A stretch of 64,000 nt of DNA from an uncultured Clostridia bacterium (GTDB lineage: Bacteria; Bacillota; Clostridia; Christensenellales; Borkfalkiaceae), in assembly GCA_947589285.1 (NCBI GenBank), contig CANPZV010000004.1:1-64000 (forward strand). Direction: 5' to 3'. The notes under the pieces are model-generated. The model ran no database searches. It worked only from the letters and a program-made list of their open reading frames with translations, and was not told the DNA's origin. The first letter of the stretch is position 1. Each line of letters opens with the position of its first letter. Below are positions 34,664 to 43,508 of this stretch, in pieces. The translations under genes were made by a program, and so were the position numbers.

Positions 34664-35473
34664 TTAGAAATAATTAAAACAAATGTTTGAGAAAAAGATC
34701 GATTCGTTGTATTCTTTGGCATTTCCGAGAAAATGGACCCGTCCTTTTGCCATTTCTTTCAAATTTTTCTCAAAACAAATGTTCTGATTTTGAGTTTCAA
34801 AGCGTGTTTCTCGGTGGTCAGCCGTCCCTAAATTTAGGCGATTCACGAGCCGTACGGCCACGCCTCGGTTTCCGTCATAGGTTTTACAGCCGTAAAATGC
34901 GGCGATCTCGTCCCTGAAAAAGACGTAATGCGTGCATCCAAGCACCACTCCTTCGAACCTTTCGTCCCCCGCGGAGGGAAAGTGGACAGACCGCCCAACG
35001 CCCTTTCCCTCCCCCACCGCCCGCTCGATCTCCCCCGCGAGGTCGGGGCAGGGAAGCACCGTGAAGCGGCAGGAGGGACAGCGTTGCACGAGCCTTCTGA
35101 GCCGCCCGCTCTGCGCCGTGCGGACGGTCGCAAGGATCAATGCCCTCTTGCACTCCTTCGCCGCGGGGAGGACCGCGGGTTCGGTCCCGATGATCGGGAA
35201 GGGAAATTCCCGCCGCATGCGGTCGATGCAGACGGCAGTCGCGGTGTTGCAGGCGAGGACGGCCGCGTCCACCCCGATCTTCCCGAACGCATCGAGTGCC
35301 TCCCGCACAAAGTCGCAGATCTCCCCCTCCTCTCTGTTCCCGTAGGGGGCGCGGGCATTGTCGCCGAGATAGAAGTACTCCGCCTCCGGGGCGAGGGAAA
35401 AGCATTCTTTCAGGACGGTGAGTCCGCCGATGCCGCTGTCAAACACGCCGATCCTCGGAAAATCTTTTCCCAT
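34664..35473 (-). CDS. murI: Glutamate racemase
   Basis: A 269-residue cofactor-independent racemase that supplies D-glutamate for MurD. The N-terminal [16 protein letters not shown] and the two catalytic cysteines in [11 protein letters not shown] and [11 protein letters not shown] are present. The ATG at 35473 has a GGGAG site; the TTG six codons upstream does not. The last 55 residues (from [10 protein letters not shown]) are markedly AT-rich in DNA and extend past the core fold. It lies just upstream of mraZ and may read through into it. Confidence 0.95.
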   Translation of the reverse strand: MGKDFPRIGVFDSGIGGLTVLKECFSLAPEAEYFYLGDNARAPYGNREEGEICDFVREALDAFGKIGVDAAVLACNTATAVCIDRMRREFPFPIIGTEPAVLPAAKECKRALILATVRTAQSGRLRRLVQRCPSCRFTVLPCPDLAGEIERAVGEGKGVGRSVHFPSAGDERFEGVVLGCTHYVFFRDEIAAFYGCKTYDGNRGVAVRLVNRLNLGTADHRETRFETQNQNICFEKNLKEMAKGRVHFLGNAKEYNESIFFSNICFNYF

Positions 35474-35521
35474 TTTTCTCCCTTTTTCCAAAAAATTTTT
35501 TCGCTTTCCCTTAAAAATCAG

Positions 35522-35550
35522 TTTACAAGCACTCTATTTTATGCTAAAAT
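35522..35550 (+). promoter_or_regulatory. Promoter of rpsT
   Basis: TTTACA (35522-35527), a 17-base spacer and TAAAAT (35545-35550), followed by an AAGGAG site and GTG start. Confidence 0.75.
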
Positions 35551-35593
35551 AATCAAGATTTATCAAGAGAAAGTATCTTTAAGGAGAAATACC

Positions 35594-35854
35594 GTGCCCA
35601 ACATCAAATCCGCCGAAAAGCGCGTCCTTGTCACAGAAAAAAAGACCCTCGAAAACAAAGTCGTCAAGTCGGCTCTCAAGACGCAGATCAAGAAGTTCCT
35701 CGCCGCCGTCGCGGCGGGCGAAAAGGAGAAAGCGGCCGCCCTCTATTCCGAGACAGTCTCCGCCATTGATTCCGCCGTCACCAAGGGGATCCTGCACAAG
35801 AACAACGCCGCAAATAAAAAGGCGAAGCTCGCGAAAAAGCTCGCCGCTCTTTAA
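35594..35854 (+). CDS. rpsT: 30S ribosomal protein S20
   Basis: An 86-residue, lysine/alanine-rich, all-helical protein that binds 16S rRNA. It starts [29 protein letters not shown] after a GTG with a perfect AAGGAG site, and ends [19 protein letters not shown]. The long upstream ORF in the track is chance open frame. It is monocistronic, with its own promoter and terminator. GTG or TTG initiation of rpsT is common and has been tied to autoregulation in Escherichia coli. Confidence 0.95.
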   Translation: MPNIKSAEKRVLVTEKKTLENKVVKSALKTQIKKFLAAVAAGEKEKAAALYSETVSAIDSAVTKGILHKNNAANKKAKLAKKLAAL

Positions 35855-35876
35855 CAGTATCACAAGAACAGGCAAA

Positions 35877-35906
35877 GGCCCGCCGCGTTTCAGGCGGGTC
35901 TTTTTT
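35877..35906 (+). terminator. Terminator after rpsT
   Basis: GGCCCGCC / GGCGGGTC stem followed by TTTTTT, 22 bases after the rpsT stop codon. Confidence 0.85.
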
Positions 35907-35957
35907 CGTGCCCTTTGTCTCCTCCCCCACCGTCTTTTTGCCGTGCGTAAATTTATT

Positions 35958-36010
35958 TTTGTATTCGCGCGGGCGCGCACGCGCGTACGTCGCGCCCGCG
36001 CGAATACAAA
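35958..36010. repeat. 20-bp perfect GC-rich inverted repeat with alternating purine-pyrimidine loop
   Basis: The left arm TTTGTATTCGCGCGGGCGCG (35958-35977) is the exact reverse complement of 35991-36010, with a 13-base loop CACGCGCGTACGT. It lies in the 284-base gap between rpsT and the XRE-cupin gene, outside known genes and after the rpsT terminator. There is no T-run next to it. The remainder of this gap is AT-rich promoter DNA of the regulator. Confidence 0.9.
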
Positions 36011-36056
36011 TTCACTATATTGTAAAAAATTTTTTTCGTATCTTGCCGTAAAACAG

Positions 36057-36085
36057 TTGACTTTGCCGCCCGCTTTGATTATACT
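36057..36085 (+). promoter_or_regulatory. Promoter and AT-rich operator region of the XRE-cupin gene
   Basis: TTGACT (36057-36062), 17 bases, TATACT (36080-36085). From 36100 to 36180 is an AT-rich leader with repeated GTTTA/TAAAC elements (TAAAC-TTTTT-GTTTA and further copies). These are candidate binding sites for the regulator itself. Confidence 0.75.
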
Positions 36086-36190
36086 TTCTGCGTTACTGGT
36101 TTATTATTATTAAACTTTTTGTTTATTATTACAAAGGTTTGATAAAAAGTAACAAAAAATTTATTTTTACTAAACTTTGAGAGAGAAATT

Positions 36191-36724
36191 ATGGAACTCG
36201 GTGCCAAACTAAAGGAGATGCGGCAGCAGAAAAACCTGACGCAGGAGGAACTTGCCGACCGCTGTGAACTGACGAAGGGATACATCTCCCAGCTCGAAAA
36301 CGACCTGACAAGCCCTTCGATCGCGACATTGTGCGACATTCTGAACGCCCTCGGAAGCAATCTTTCGGACTTTTTCCATGAAGAAGCCGAAGAGAAGGTC
36401 GTCTTTACCGAGGCGGAGTACATCGAAAAACGCTCCGAGGGGATGCTCCTTTCGTGGGTCATCCCGAATGCGCAGAAGAACATGATGGAGCCGATCCTCG
36501 TGGAGCTGGATCCCCTCTCCCGCACGCAGCCCGACTTCCCCCATGAGGGAGAAGAGTTCGGGTTCGTCCTCGAGGGGAAGATCGCCGTCGTGCTTGCGGA
36601 CAAGCAATATGCCGTAAAAAAGGGAGAGAGCTTCTACTTCACGGCGGGGAAGGAACATTACATCGAAAACAAGGGCAAGGGGAAGGCCAAATTCATCTGG
36701 ATCTCCACCCCTCCCAACTTTTAA
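36191..36724 (+). CDS. XRE-cupin transcriptional regulator (PuuR-like)
   Basis: A 177-residue regulator. Residues 5-60 are an XRE helix-turn-helix ([38 protein letters not shown]), and residues 105-172 form a cupin ligand domain ([46 protein letters not shown]). PuuR-type regulators sense polyamines. The immediate downstream potABCD operon, 22 bases away, supports control of polyamine uptake. Its leader contains AT-rich repeats that could be operators. Confidence 0.93.
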   Translation: MELGAKLKEMRQQKNLTQEELADRCELTKGYISQLENDLTSPSIATLCDILNALGSNLSDFFHEEAEEKVVFTEAEYIEKRSEGMLLSWVIPNAQKNMMEPILVELDPLSRTQPDFPHEGEEFGFVLEGKIAVVLADKQYAVKKGESFYFTAGKEHYIENKGKGKAKFIWISTPPNF

Positions 36725-36746
36725 GGATCTACAAAAGGAGACTGCT

Positions 36747-38255
36747 ATGGCGGAACACATCATCGAACTGAAGGGCGTTACAAAGTACTTCGGCGAGGAC
36801 CTCATCATCGACAACATGAGTTTCTTCGTCAACAAGGGAGAATTCATCACCTTTCTCGGTCCCTCGGGCTGCGGAAAGACGACGACGCTCCGCATGATCG
36901 CGGGATTCGATCTCCCCACGAGCGGGCAGATCCTTCTCCACGGCGAGGACATCTCCTCCCTGCCGCCCAACAAGCGGCCGATCAACACCGTTTTCCAGCG
37001 GTATGCCCTCTTCCCCCACCTCAACGTGTACGAAAACATCGCGTTCGGGCTGAAATGCAAGCGGGTCATCAACACCTACCGCAACGCCAACGGCGAGGAG
37101 TACACCAAGCGGGAACGCCTCACAAAGAAGGAGATCGCCGCAAAGGTCAAAAAGGCACTTGAGATCGTCGATCTCGAGGGGTTTGAGAAGCGTTCGATCG
37201 CGACCCTCTCGGGCGGGCAGCAACAGCGCGTCGCCATTGCAAGGGCGATCGTCAACGAGCCTGAGATCCTTCTTTTGGACGAGCCTCTCGGGGCACTCGA
37301 CCTCAAGATGCGCAAGGAGATGCAGATCGAACTCAAAAAGATGCACGACCGCCTCGGCATCACCTTCATCTATGTCACCCACGACCAGGAGGAGGCACTC
37401 ACGATGTCGGACACCATCGTCGTCATGTCGGACGGCGTCGTCCAGCAGATCGGCACCCCCACCAAGATCTACAACGAACCCGCAAACACGTTCGTCGCCG
37501 ATTTCATCGGCGAGAGCAACATCTTCAGCGGCACCGTCGTCGGCAAGCACAAGGTCCGCTTCTGCGGAAAGACGTTCGAATGCGTCGATGATTTCGAACA
37601 GAATGAGCTTGCGGACGTCGTTGTCCGTCCCGAGGACGTGAAGATGTGTCCTCCCGAGGAGGGAATGCTCAAAGGCGAGGTCATTTCCGTCGTGTTCAAG
37701 GGTATCCACTATGAGATCACCGTTCAGGTCGGCAAGTACGAAGTCATCGTCCAAAGCACGGAGAGCAGGAGCGTCGGCGAGACGATCGGCCTCTCCGTTG
37801 CGCCCGACGGCATCCACCTCATGAAGCCGAAATACACGACGAACGTCTTTGACGGCGTTATCACCAAGCACAACACCGTGCGCTTCGGCGACGGCGAATG
37901 GGAATGTGACGTCACCCAGCTCTATCCCGAGAGCCACCTCGACGAGGACGAATACCTCATCACCAAGGAGGGCGAAAAGATCGACCTCACGGACACAGAA
38001 GTCCGCGTTGAAGTCGGCCTCAACGACATCACGATCAGCGACGAAGAGGACGCGGGCGGCGTCATGGGGCACATCATCTCCATCATCTACAAGGGCGACC
38101 ACTACCGCCTGATCGTAAGAACAGAGGAGAACGAAGAGGACTTTGTCTTTGCGACAGAGGACCTCTGGAACGAAGAGGATTACGTCTCCGTCATCATTCC
38201 CAAGGAGAAGATCCTCCTCTCCCTCAAACCCAAGGCAAAGGAGGATGAGGCATGA
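36747..38255 (+). CDS. potA: Spermidine/putrescine ABC transporter ATPase PotA, enlarged C-terminus
   Basis: A 502-residue ATPase; typical PotA is about 350-380. The Walker [12 protein letters not shown]-loop, signature [14 protein letters not shown], Walker [13 protein letters not shown] and H-loop VTHDQEEA are intact. The C-terminal part seems duplicated: [19 protein letters not shown]...[17 protein letters not shown] is echoed by [19 protein letters not shown]...[17 protein letters not shown]. Each half looks like a TOBE-type module that would regulate the ATPase. It overlaps potB by four bases. Confidence 0.95.
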   Translation: MAEHIIELKGVTKYFGEDLIIDNMSFFVNKGEFITFLGPSGCGKTTTLRMIAGFDLPTSGQILLHGEDISSLPPNKRPINTVFQRYALFPHLNVYENIAFGLKCKRVINTYRNANGEEYTKRERLTKKEIAAKVKKALEIVDLEGFEKRSIATLSGGQQQRVAIARAIVNEPEILLLDEPLGALDLKMRKEMQIELKKMHDRLGITFIYVTHDQEEALTMSDTIVVMSDGVVQQIGTPTKIYNEPANTFVADFIGESNIFSGTVVGKHKVRFCGKTFECVDDFEQNELADVVVRPEDVKMCPPEEGMLKGEVISVVFKGIHYEITVQVGKYEVIVQSTESRSVGETIGLSVAPDGIHLMKPKYTTNVFDGVITKHNTVRFGDGEWECDVTQLYPESHLDEDEYLITKEGEKIDLTDTEVRVEVGLNDITISDEEDAGGVMGHIISIIYKGDHYRLIVRTEENEEDFVFATEDLWNEEDYVSVIIPKEKILLSLKPKAKEDEA

Positions 38256-39061
38256 AGGCCCCCGGTTTTTCCAGAAAGACGCTGTGCATCCCCTATGCCG
38301 TCTTTCTCATCTTCTTTGTCGTCATCCCGATGTGCGTGATCCTCTTTTACGCCTTCACCGACAGCGAGATGCACTTCTCCTTCTCGAACTTCCTGCGGTT
38401 CTTCTCCGACCCCACGAAGCTCTCCACGATCGTCTATTCGATCGTCATCTCCCTCATCACGACGGTCATCTGCCTTGTCATCGCCTATCCCGTCGCGCTC
38501 ATCCTCGCGCGGAGCAAATTGAAGAAGAAATTCATCATTCTGATGCTCTTCGTGCTTCCCATGTGGATCAACTTCGTCCTCAGGATCAACGCCATCCGCG
38601 AATTCTTCAACCTGCTCTCGCAGGCAGACGCGCTCTCGTGGCTGGAGACCGCCAACATCTTCAAGACGGTCGTCGGCATGGTGTATGACTTCCTCCCCTT
38701 CATGATCCTCCCCCTCTACACGACGATGCTCAAGATCGATGACTCCCTCTATGAGGCGAGCGCGGATCTCGGCGCGAATTCCTTCACGACCTTCTTCCGC
38801 ATCACGCTCCCCCTCTCCATGCCGGGGATCATGAGTGGCGTCACGATGGTGTTCCTTCCCTCCATGACAAATTACGTCGTCTCGGACATGCTCGGGAATG
38901 CGAAAGTCACCATCATCGGCAAATTCATATCCGATTACTTCGGCAACGATTGGCATATGGGTTCCATGATCGCGCTCGTGCTTCTCATCGTCGTCTTTGT
39001 ATCCACATGGCTCACGGGAGGCTTTCATTCCGAAGAAAATGTGAGGGGGGCAAACCTGTGA
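38252..39061 (+). CDS. potB: Spermidine/putrescine ABC permease PotB
   Basis: A 269-residue permease with six predicted helices and the cytoplasmic EAA loop ([30 protein letters not shown]) that docks on PotA. It begins [22 protein letters not shown]. It overlaps potA by ATGA and potC by GTGA, so translation is coupled. Confidence 0.96.
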   Translation: MKAPGFSRKTLCIPYAVFLIFFVVIPMCVILFYAFTDSEMHFSFSNFLRFFSDPTKLSTIVYSIVISLITTVICLVIAYPVALILARSKLKKKFIILMLFVLPMWINFVLRINAIREFFNLLSQADALSWLETANIFKTVVGMVYDFLPFMILPLYTTMLKIDDSLYEASADLGANSFTTFFRITLPLSMPGIMSGVTMVFLPSMTNYVVSDMLGNAKVTIIGKFISDYFGNDWHMGSMIALVLLIVVFVSTWLTGGFHSEENVRGANL

Positions 39062-39867
39062 ACAAACAACTGCTTATCAAATGTCTCAAAGCATTTTTTG
39101 TGGGTCTCGTCCTGCTCCTCCTCTATGCCCCCATCCTTCTGCTTGCCGTTTACAGTTTCGACAAGACGAACATGATCGGCCGCTTTGAGGGGTTCTCCTT
39201 TACCCACTATGCCGCACTCTTCCAGAACTCCAAAGTACTCGGCATGATCGGGAATACCTTCCTCCTCGCCTTTGTCGCGGCGACGCTTTCCACGATCCTC
39301 GGGACGATGGGCGCGCTCGGCATGTTCTATTCGAAGAAGCGGATGAAGATGCTCATCCACGGTGCCTCGCAGATCCCCGTCATCAATGCGGAGATCGTCA
39401 CCGCGCTCTCGCTTGCGGTCACCTTTGTCGCCATCGGGCTGGGGAAGTCCTACTTCACCCTTCTCATCGGACATATGGTCATATGCACGCCCTTTGTCGT
39501 ACTCTCCGTCATGCCCAAGCTCAAACAGATGGACAATTCCCTCTATGAGGCCGCGCTGGACCTCGGCGCAAGCCCCTTCAAAGCCCTCATGCAAGTTGTC
39601 CTCCCGCAGATCATCCCCGGGGTCATCTCCGGGTTCATGCTCGCCGTCACCCTCTCGCTCGACGACTACATCGTGACGATGTACACCCGCCCCTCCGGAT
39701 TCGAGACGATCTCGACCTACGTCTACAATGCGACGACCAAGGGCAATGCGCACACGGCAGTAACGCTCGCATCGCTGTGGGCACTCACGACCATCATCTT
39801 CGTCGTCATCGTGCTGTTCGTACTCATCTCCAACCTCACAGGGCGCAAAAAGGAGGCGGACAGATGA
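39058..39867 (+). CDS. potC: Spermidine/putrescine ABC permease PotC
   Basis: A 269-residue permease partner of PotB, with six helices and the EAA loop YEAALDLGASPFKALMQVVLPQIIPGVISGF. The ORF track starts upstream in potB. The true start is a GTG at 39058, overlapping the potB stop (GTGA) with a GAGGGGGG site. MIGRFEGFSFTHYAALF is typical of the family. It overlaps potD by four bases. Confidence 0.95.
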   Translation: MNKQLLIKCLKAFFVGLVLLLLYAPILLLAVYSFDKTNMIGRFEGFSFTHYAALFQNSKVLGMIGNTFLLAFVAATLSTILGTMGALGMFYSKKRMKMLIHGASQIPVINAEIVTALSLAVTFVAIGLGKSYFTLLIGHMVICTPFVVLSVMPKLKQMDNSLYEAALDLGASPFKALMQVVLPQIIPGVISGFMLAVTLSLDDYIVTMYTRPSGFETISTYVYNATTKGNAHTAVTLASLWALTTIIFVVIVLFVLISNLTGRKKEADR

Positions 39868-41561
39868 AAAAGAAGCGTATTTTTGCCGTCGCTCTTGCGG
39901 GTGCGATGCTCCTCCCCACGCTTGCAATGCTCTCTGGCTGCGGCGGGGAAGAAGTTGTGACCCTCCGCGTCTATAATTGGGAGGAATACATCGACGAGGG
40001 CGGGGAGCAAACTTTCATCTTCGGCGAACTCCATGAGCTTGACGAGGACGGGAAACCGATTAAGGACGAAAACGGCAACCATATCCACATCGAATCGGAC
40101 ATCGTGGACGACGACTATAAGGCATGGTACGAGGAGGCCATGGGTCATCCCCTCTCCGAAGAGGGTCCGCGCATTCTCGACGACTTCTGCGAATGGTACG
40201 AACGCACCCATCATCAGAAGATCAGAGTGGAATATTCCACCTTCGGCACCAATGAGGACATGTACAATGAGATCGTCCTCGGCAACGAATACGACCTCTT
40301 GTGCCCCTCCGACTACATGATCATGAAGCTCGCCGCGGAGGGAAGGTTGGAGCGGTACGACGAGAGCTTTTTCGACCCGTCTATCCCAGAAAATTACTAT
40401 GTCCGCAACGTCTCCCCCTTCATCGCCGAAAAATTCGAGACGAATGCGGGGCTTGACGTCAGAAAGGACCCCGAAGGAGAGAATATCTATTGGAAGGACT
40501 TCGCCGCGGGCTACATGTGGGGAACCACGGGCTTTGTGTACAATCCCGCGGCTCTCGAAGCGGCGGGCATCTCCGAAGAGGAGCTTGGCTCCCTCGGCTG
40601 GGACGTCTTTACGGACAAACGGTTCAGGGGCAAGATCACCGCAAAGGACAACGTGCGCGACACCTACTTTGCCGCGCTCGGCGTCACCTTTCAGGACGAC
40701 CTCTTGGCCCTCGACAGGACAGGCGCAGACTATATCACCGATCTCACCGCGATCTTCAATGCGACTGACGACGCCACGATCGACGTCGTAGAGCCGACCC
40801 TCATGAAAATCAAGGAAAACATCTACAGCTTTGAGACGGACACGGGCAAGTCGGACATGGTGCAGGGCAAGATCTGGCTCAACTACGCGTGGAGCGGCGA
40901 CGCCGTGTATGCCCTCGACCTCGCCGAGAGCGGCAAGAGCGAGGACGGCGAGGACGAACAGACGGCCTATCTCAACTACTTTGTGCCCGAGGCGGGTTCC
41001 AACCTCTTCTTCGACGGCTGGGTCATGCCGAAGGGAGCGAACAAAGAGGCCGCCCAAGCCTTCGTCAACTTCATGTCCATGCCTCAAAACGCCATGCGGA
41101 ACAGCTACTACATCGGCTATACCTCTGTCATCGCAGGGGAGACCGACGACGGCGACCCCGCCATGCTCACCTATGCCGACTACCTCTATGGCGAGGAGGA
41201 AGATGAGGAGAACTTCTACGACCTGTCATACTTCTTCGGCGCGGAGGACGGAACGTACGGGATCTATGCGGACGAGGAACAGCGCACCAAGCGTCAACTC
41301 TTTGCCCAATTCCCCACCCCCGAGGTCATCGCAAGGAGTGCCGTCATGGACTATTACGACGAGGAGGCGAGCATGCGGATCAACGAGCTGTGGTCGCGCG
41401 TGAAGGCCGAATCGCTCGAGCCGTGGACGATCGTTGTCATCGTCGTGGCCGTCGTCGGAATTGTCGGGGCGGTCCTGCTCATCAAGTTCGGCAATAAAAT
41501 AGATTTCTTCCGCACGAGGCCCAAGAAGGGCTACGAAAAAGTCAAGGAAGAACGCGCATAA
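39864..41561 (+). CDS. potD: Polyamine-binding lipoprotein PotD, with C-terminal membrane anchor
   Basis: A 565-residue binding protein; typical PotD is about 350. It begins with a lipoprotein signal (lipobox MLSGCGG, Cys near 27). The type 2 periplasmic-binding core shows LRVYNWEEYID, EYSTFGTNEDMYNEIV, YDLLCPSDYMIMKL and TTGFVYNP. There are acidic insertions, for example the HELDEDGKPIKDENGNH region. Near the C-terminus it adds a transmembrane helix (TIVVIVVAVVGIVGAVLLI) and a basic tail. The ATG overlaps the potC stop. The protein would therefore be held at both ends. Confidence 0.94.
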   Translation: MKKKRIFAVALAGAMLLPTLAMLSGCGGEEVVTLRVYNWEEYIDEGGEQTFIFGELHELDEDGKPIKDENGNHIHIESDIVDDDYKAWYEEAMGHPLSEEGPRILDDFCEWYERTHHQKIRVEYSTFGTNEDMYNEIVLGNEYDLLCPSDYMIMKLAAEGRLERYDESFFDPSIPENYYVRNVSPFIAEKFETNAGLDVRKDPEGENIYWKDFAAGYMWGTTGFVYNPAALEAAGISEEELGSLGWDVFTDKRFRGKITAKDNVRDTYFAALGVTFQDDLLALDRTGADYITDLTAIFNATDDATIDVVEPTLMKIKENIYSFETDTGKSDMVQGKIWLNYAWSGDAVYALDLAESGKSEDGEDEQTAYLNYFVPEAGSNLFFDGWVMPKGANKEAAQAFVNFMSMPQNAMRNSYYIGYTSVIAGETDDGDPAMLTYADYLYGEEEDEENFYDLSYFFGAEDGTYGIYADEEQRTKRQLFAQFPTPEVIARSAVMDYYDEEASMRINELWSRVKAESLEPWTIVVIVVAVVGIVGAVLLIKFGNKIDFFRTRPKKGYEKVKEERA

Positions 41562-41565
41562 AAAA

Positions 41566-41608
41566 TACCCCCGCTCATCCTGAGCCAAAGGCAAAGGAGT
41601 CCCCGAAC
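41566..41608. repeat. Single diverged copy of the 44-bp repeat family
   Basis: The reverse strand reads CTCAGGATGAGCGGG after a CTCCTTTGCC-type segment, matching the unit found three times at 9317-9443 in the same relative order. It sits just after the potD stop codon. Confidence 0.65.
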
Positions 41609-41614
41609 AATGAC

Positions 41615-41652
41615 ACGCAAAAAGGCCCGCCAATCGGCGGGCCTTTTTGCGT
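41615..41652. terminator. Bidirectional terminator between potD and the 112-residue gene
   Basis: A perfect 17-bp stem, ACGCAAAAAGGCCCGCC with its complement and an AATC loop. It has T-runs in both directions and would stop both converging transcripts. Confidence 0.92.
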
Positions 41653-41656
41653 AATA

Positions 41657-41995
41657 TCATTTCCCGACGGAATCGGGGGTCAGGAGAACCCCTTCGTAGT
41701 ACGCTTCTATCTTGACAGAGGCGAGGATCGAAACATGGGCCTTGAACTCCCCTCCGTCGATCGTCGTGCGGAGCGTGAAGCGGGAGGCGTGGCTGTCTGC
41801 AAACTGCTCTTCGAGAATATTATTGACAAAAATCTGCGCCCCGTATTTATAAGTGACGCGGACGACGACCTGTTTCCCCTTCACGGTATAGATATGGCTT
41901 CGCGAGAGCGTGCGGATCCGTACAATGACGAGGATCACAAAGACAATAAGCATTGCGACGCCGACGCCAAGCGTAATGCCCAAAGATTCAGGCAT
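41657..41995 (-). CDS. Unknown 112-residue single-pass membrane protein
   Basis: I do not recognise the family. One strong N-terminal transmembrane helix (LGITLGVGVAMLIVFVILVIVRI) is followed by a roughly 85-residue beta-rich domain (VYTVKGKQVVVRVTYKYGAQIFVNNILEEQF-like). An AGGAGG site precedes the ATG. It is on the same strand as the SPFH/ABC operon, 90 bases after the ribbon-helix-helix gene, with repeat copy C in between. Confidence 0.75.
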   Translation of the reverse strand: MPESLGITLGVGVAMLIVFVILVIVRIRTLSRSHIYTVKGKQVVVRVTYKYGAQIFVNNILEEQFADSHASRFTLRTTIDGGEFKAHVSILASVKIEAYYEGVLLTPDSVGK

Positions 41996-42037
41996 AAAAA
42001 ACTCCTCCTAACACAAAAAAACGACAATTTTATATGT

Positions 42038-42067
42038 ATTATGTCAGACATAATACTTTGCAAAACG
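42038..42067 (+). repeat. Dispersed 30-bp palindromic repeat, copy C
   Basis: ATTATGTCAGACATAATAC and the tail TTTGCAAAACG, 27 of 30 identical to copy B. ATGTC-A-GACAT forms a second overlapping dyad here. It is intergenic, between the ribbon-helix-helix stop and the start of the 112-residue gene. Confidence 0.85.
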
Positions 42068-42084
42068 GCAAAACAATGAGGATA

Positions 42085-42273
42085 TTAGCTATCTTCATCC
42101 TCTTTCTTGGCATTCCTCCCCCCCCTGCGCTTCTTGACGCAGGCGGTGAGAAGGTATTCGATCTGCCCGTTCAGAGAGCGGAAATCATCCTCCGCCCATC
42201 GCATCAGCTCGGCATAGAGCGATGGTGAAAGCCTGAGCGGCACCTGTTTTTTCCCGTTATCCTTGTCGCTCAT
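42085..42273 (-). CDS. Small ribbon-helix-helix DNA-binding protein
   Basis: A 62-residue basic protein. KKQVPLRLSPSLYAELMRWAEDDFRSLNGQIEYLLTACVKKR fits an Arc/MetJ-type ribbon-helix-helix, with a beta strand followed by two helices. It would bind DNA as a dimer. It overlaps the upstream 415-residue membrane gene by 17 bases and has a GAGGAG site. As the last gene of the SPFH/ABC operon it is a candidate regulator of that operon. Confidence 0.82.
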   Translation of the reverse strand: MSDKDNGKKQVPLRLSPSLYAELMRWAEDDFRSLNGQIEYLLTACVKKRRGGRNAKKEDEDS

Positions 42274-43504
42274 TCTGACGCTCCTCTTCGAGTATTTTCT
42301 GAAGTTCGGCCTCCAACGGCCGCACGCGCTTGCGGTAGACGGCGTACATGATCGTCCAGATCACGAAAGAAACGACCGCTGCGGGGAACAGAAAGGCCAA
42401 AAAGCTCGACCCGATCGCAACAATGAGAAACTGTTCCCGATACATGACATAACCGATCGTTCCGTAGACGACCCCGATGAGGAGCGGGGTGAGCAGGAAA
42501 CAGAGGAACATGATGTTTCCCCTCCTCTGCTGTGCGATCCACGCGCCCTGCAAACTTCGGCGGAGCTGATCCGCCCTGCTGTCTGTGAGTTTTTCGCCGT
42601 TTCTCTTATAGATCGCCTTTTTCTTCCCCTCGAGCGGCAATAGGAGGGCGAAAAAGACGATCCCCCAAAGTACAAATGTGACGAGAGCGACCGTCCAACT
42701 GATGGCGGGGTCCAATTCCTGCGCCCCCATGATCACCCCAACGACGACCGCGCCGCCGAGAACGAGGCCGAGGAAAAAGGAGAGCATGCTGCTCCGCTTG
42801 TTGACGGTGCGGAACTCCTCCCTCTCCGTCTCCTCCTTCAAAAACATCGTGACGGGGACAGGCAGCATCGAAAAGCCGCGGGCGTTCTCCTCTTCCGCCA
42901 TGATCTTCTGCTCGGAGACGCCCAATTTCGTCCGCTTGATCTCGTCGATCTCCCTCCCCGCAAGTTCATACAGGCGGGTACGGGCCTTTCCCTCCCCTGT
43001 TGCCTGCAACATGGACGGGACAGCCGCCACGATGGCGGCAACGATGCAGGCGAGCGGCAGTACAAATTGGGGAAGTTCCATATACGTCGAAAACAGCACC
43101 GCCGCGGCGAGAATGGAAAAGCCGAGTACGGCGAAAACGACCGAGAGGATCTGCCTTACGTCCCGTTTCCCGAAGGTCTCCCGCCATGCGGCATAGAGTT
43201 TTCTGTAATTGTCTCTCTCCTCTCCCCGCTTTTCGATCTCGATCGCGGCACTTTCAAGCTCCACGAGTGCGTCGATATACTTCTTCTGCACGAAGGAAAG
43301 GACGGCCGCCGCGCTTTCCAGAAGAAAACCGAGTACGGTCAAGACGATGCACAAAGGGGCGTTTTCCGCGCCGAAGAGATTGATAAATACGGGGATCACG
43401 GCAAGCAAAGCACCCAAAAGGCCGATGACCATGCGGAAACGGCGGAATTTTTTGAGATCGTCCGCCCGTCTGCCCGTGAGAAAGAGATTCAAAAATTCAT
43501 CCAT
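42257..43504 (-). CDS. Unknown 415-residue membrane protein with about eight helices
   Basis: I do not recognise the family. From MDEFLNLFLTGRRADDLKKFRRF it shows two hydrophobic pairs, a charged cytoplasmic segment of about 110 residues (EIEKRGEERDNYRKLYAAWRE ... GREIDEIKRTKLGVSEQK), then four more helices. The ORF track start is upstream inside the permease gene; the ATG at 43504 has an AAGG site and lies four bases after the permease stop. It is likely an accessory subunit of, or substrate-related partner to, the ABC-2 exporter. Confidence 0.78.
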   Translation of the reverse strand: MDEFLNLFLTGRRADDLKKFRRFRMVIGLLGALLAVIPVFINLFGAENAPLCIVLTVLGFLLESAAAVLSFVQKKYIDALVELESAAIEIEKRGEERDNYRKLYAAWRETFGKRDVRQILSVVFAVLGFSILAAAVLFSTYMELPQFVLPLACIVAAIVAAVPSMLQATGEGKARTRLYELAGREIDEIKRTKLGVSEQKIMAEEENARGFSMLPVPVTMFLKEETEREEFRTVNKRSSMLSFFLGLVLGGAVVVGVIMGAQELDPAISWTVALVTFVLWGIVFFALLLPLEGKKKAIYKRNGEKLTDSRADQLRRSLQGAWIAQQRRGNIMFLCFLLTPLLIGVVYGTIGYVMYREQFLIVAIGSSFLAFLFPAAVVSFVIWTIMYAVYRKRVRPLEAELQKILEEERQNERQG

Positions 43505-43508
43505 TGCC

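Noticed and set aside
36729-38102. 457-residue ORF antisense to potA, and antisense ORFs over potB, potC and potD
   Set aside because: Mirror frames of the pot operon with no start signal.
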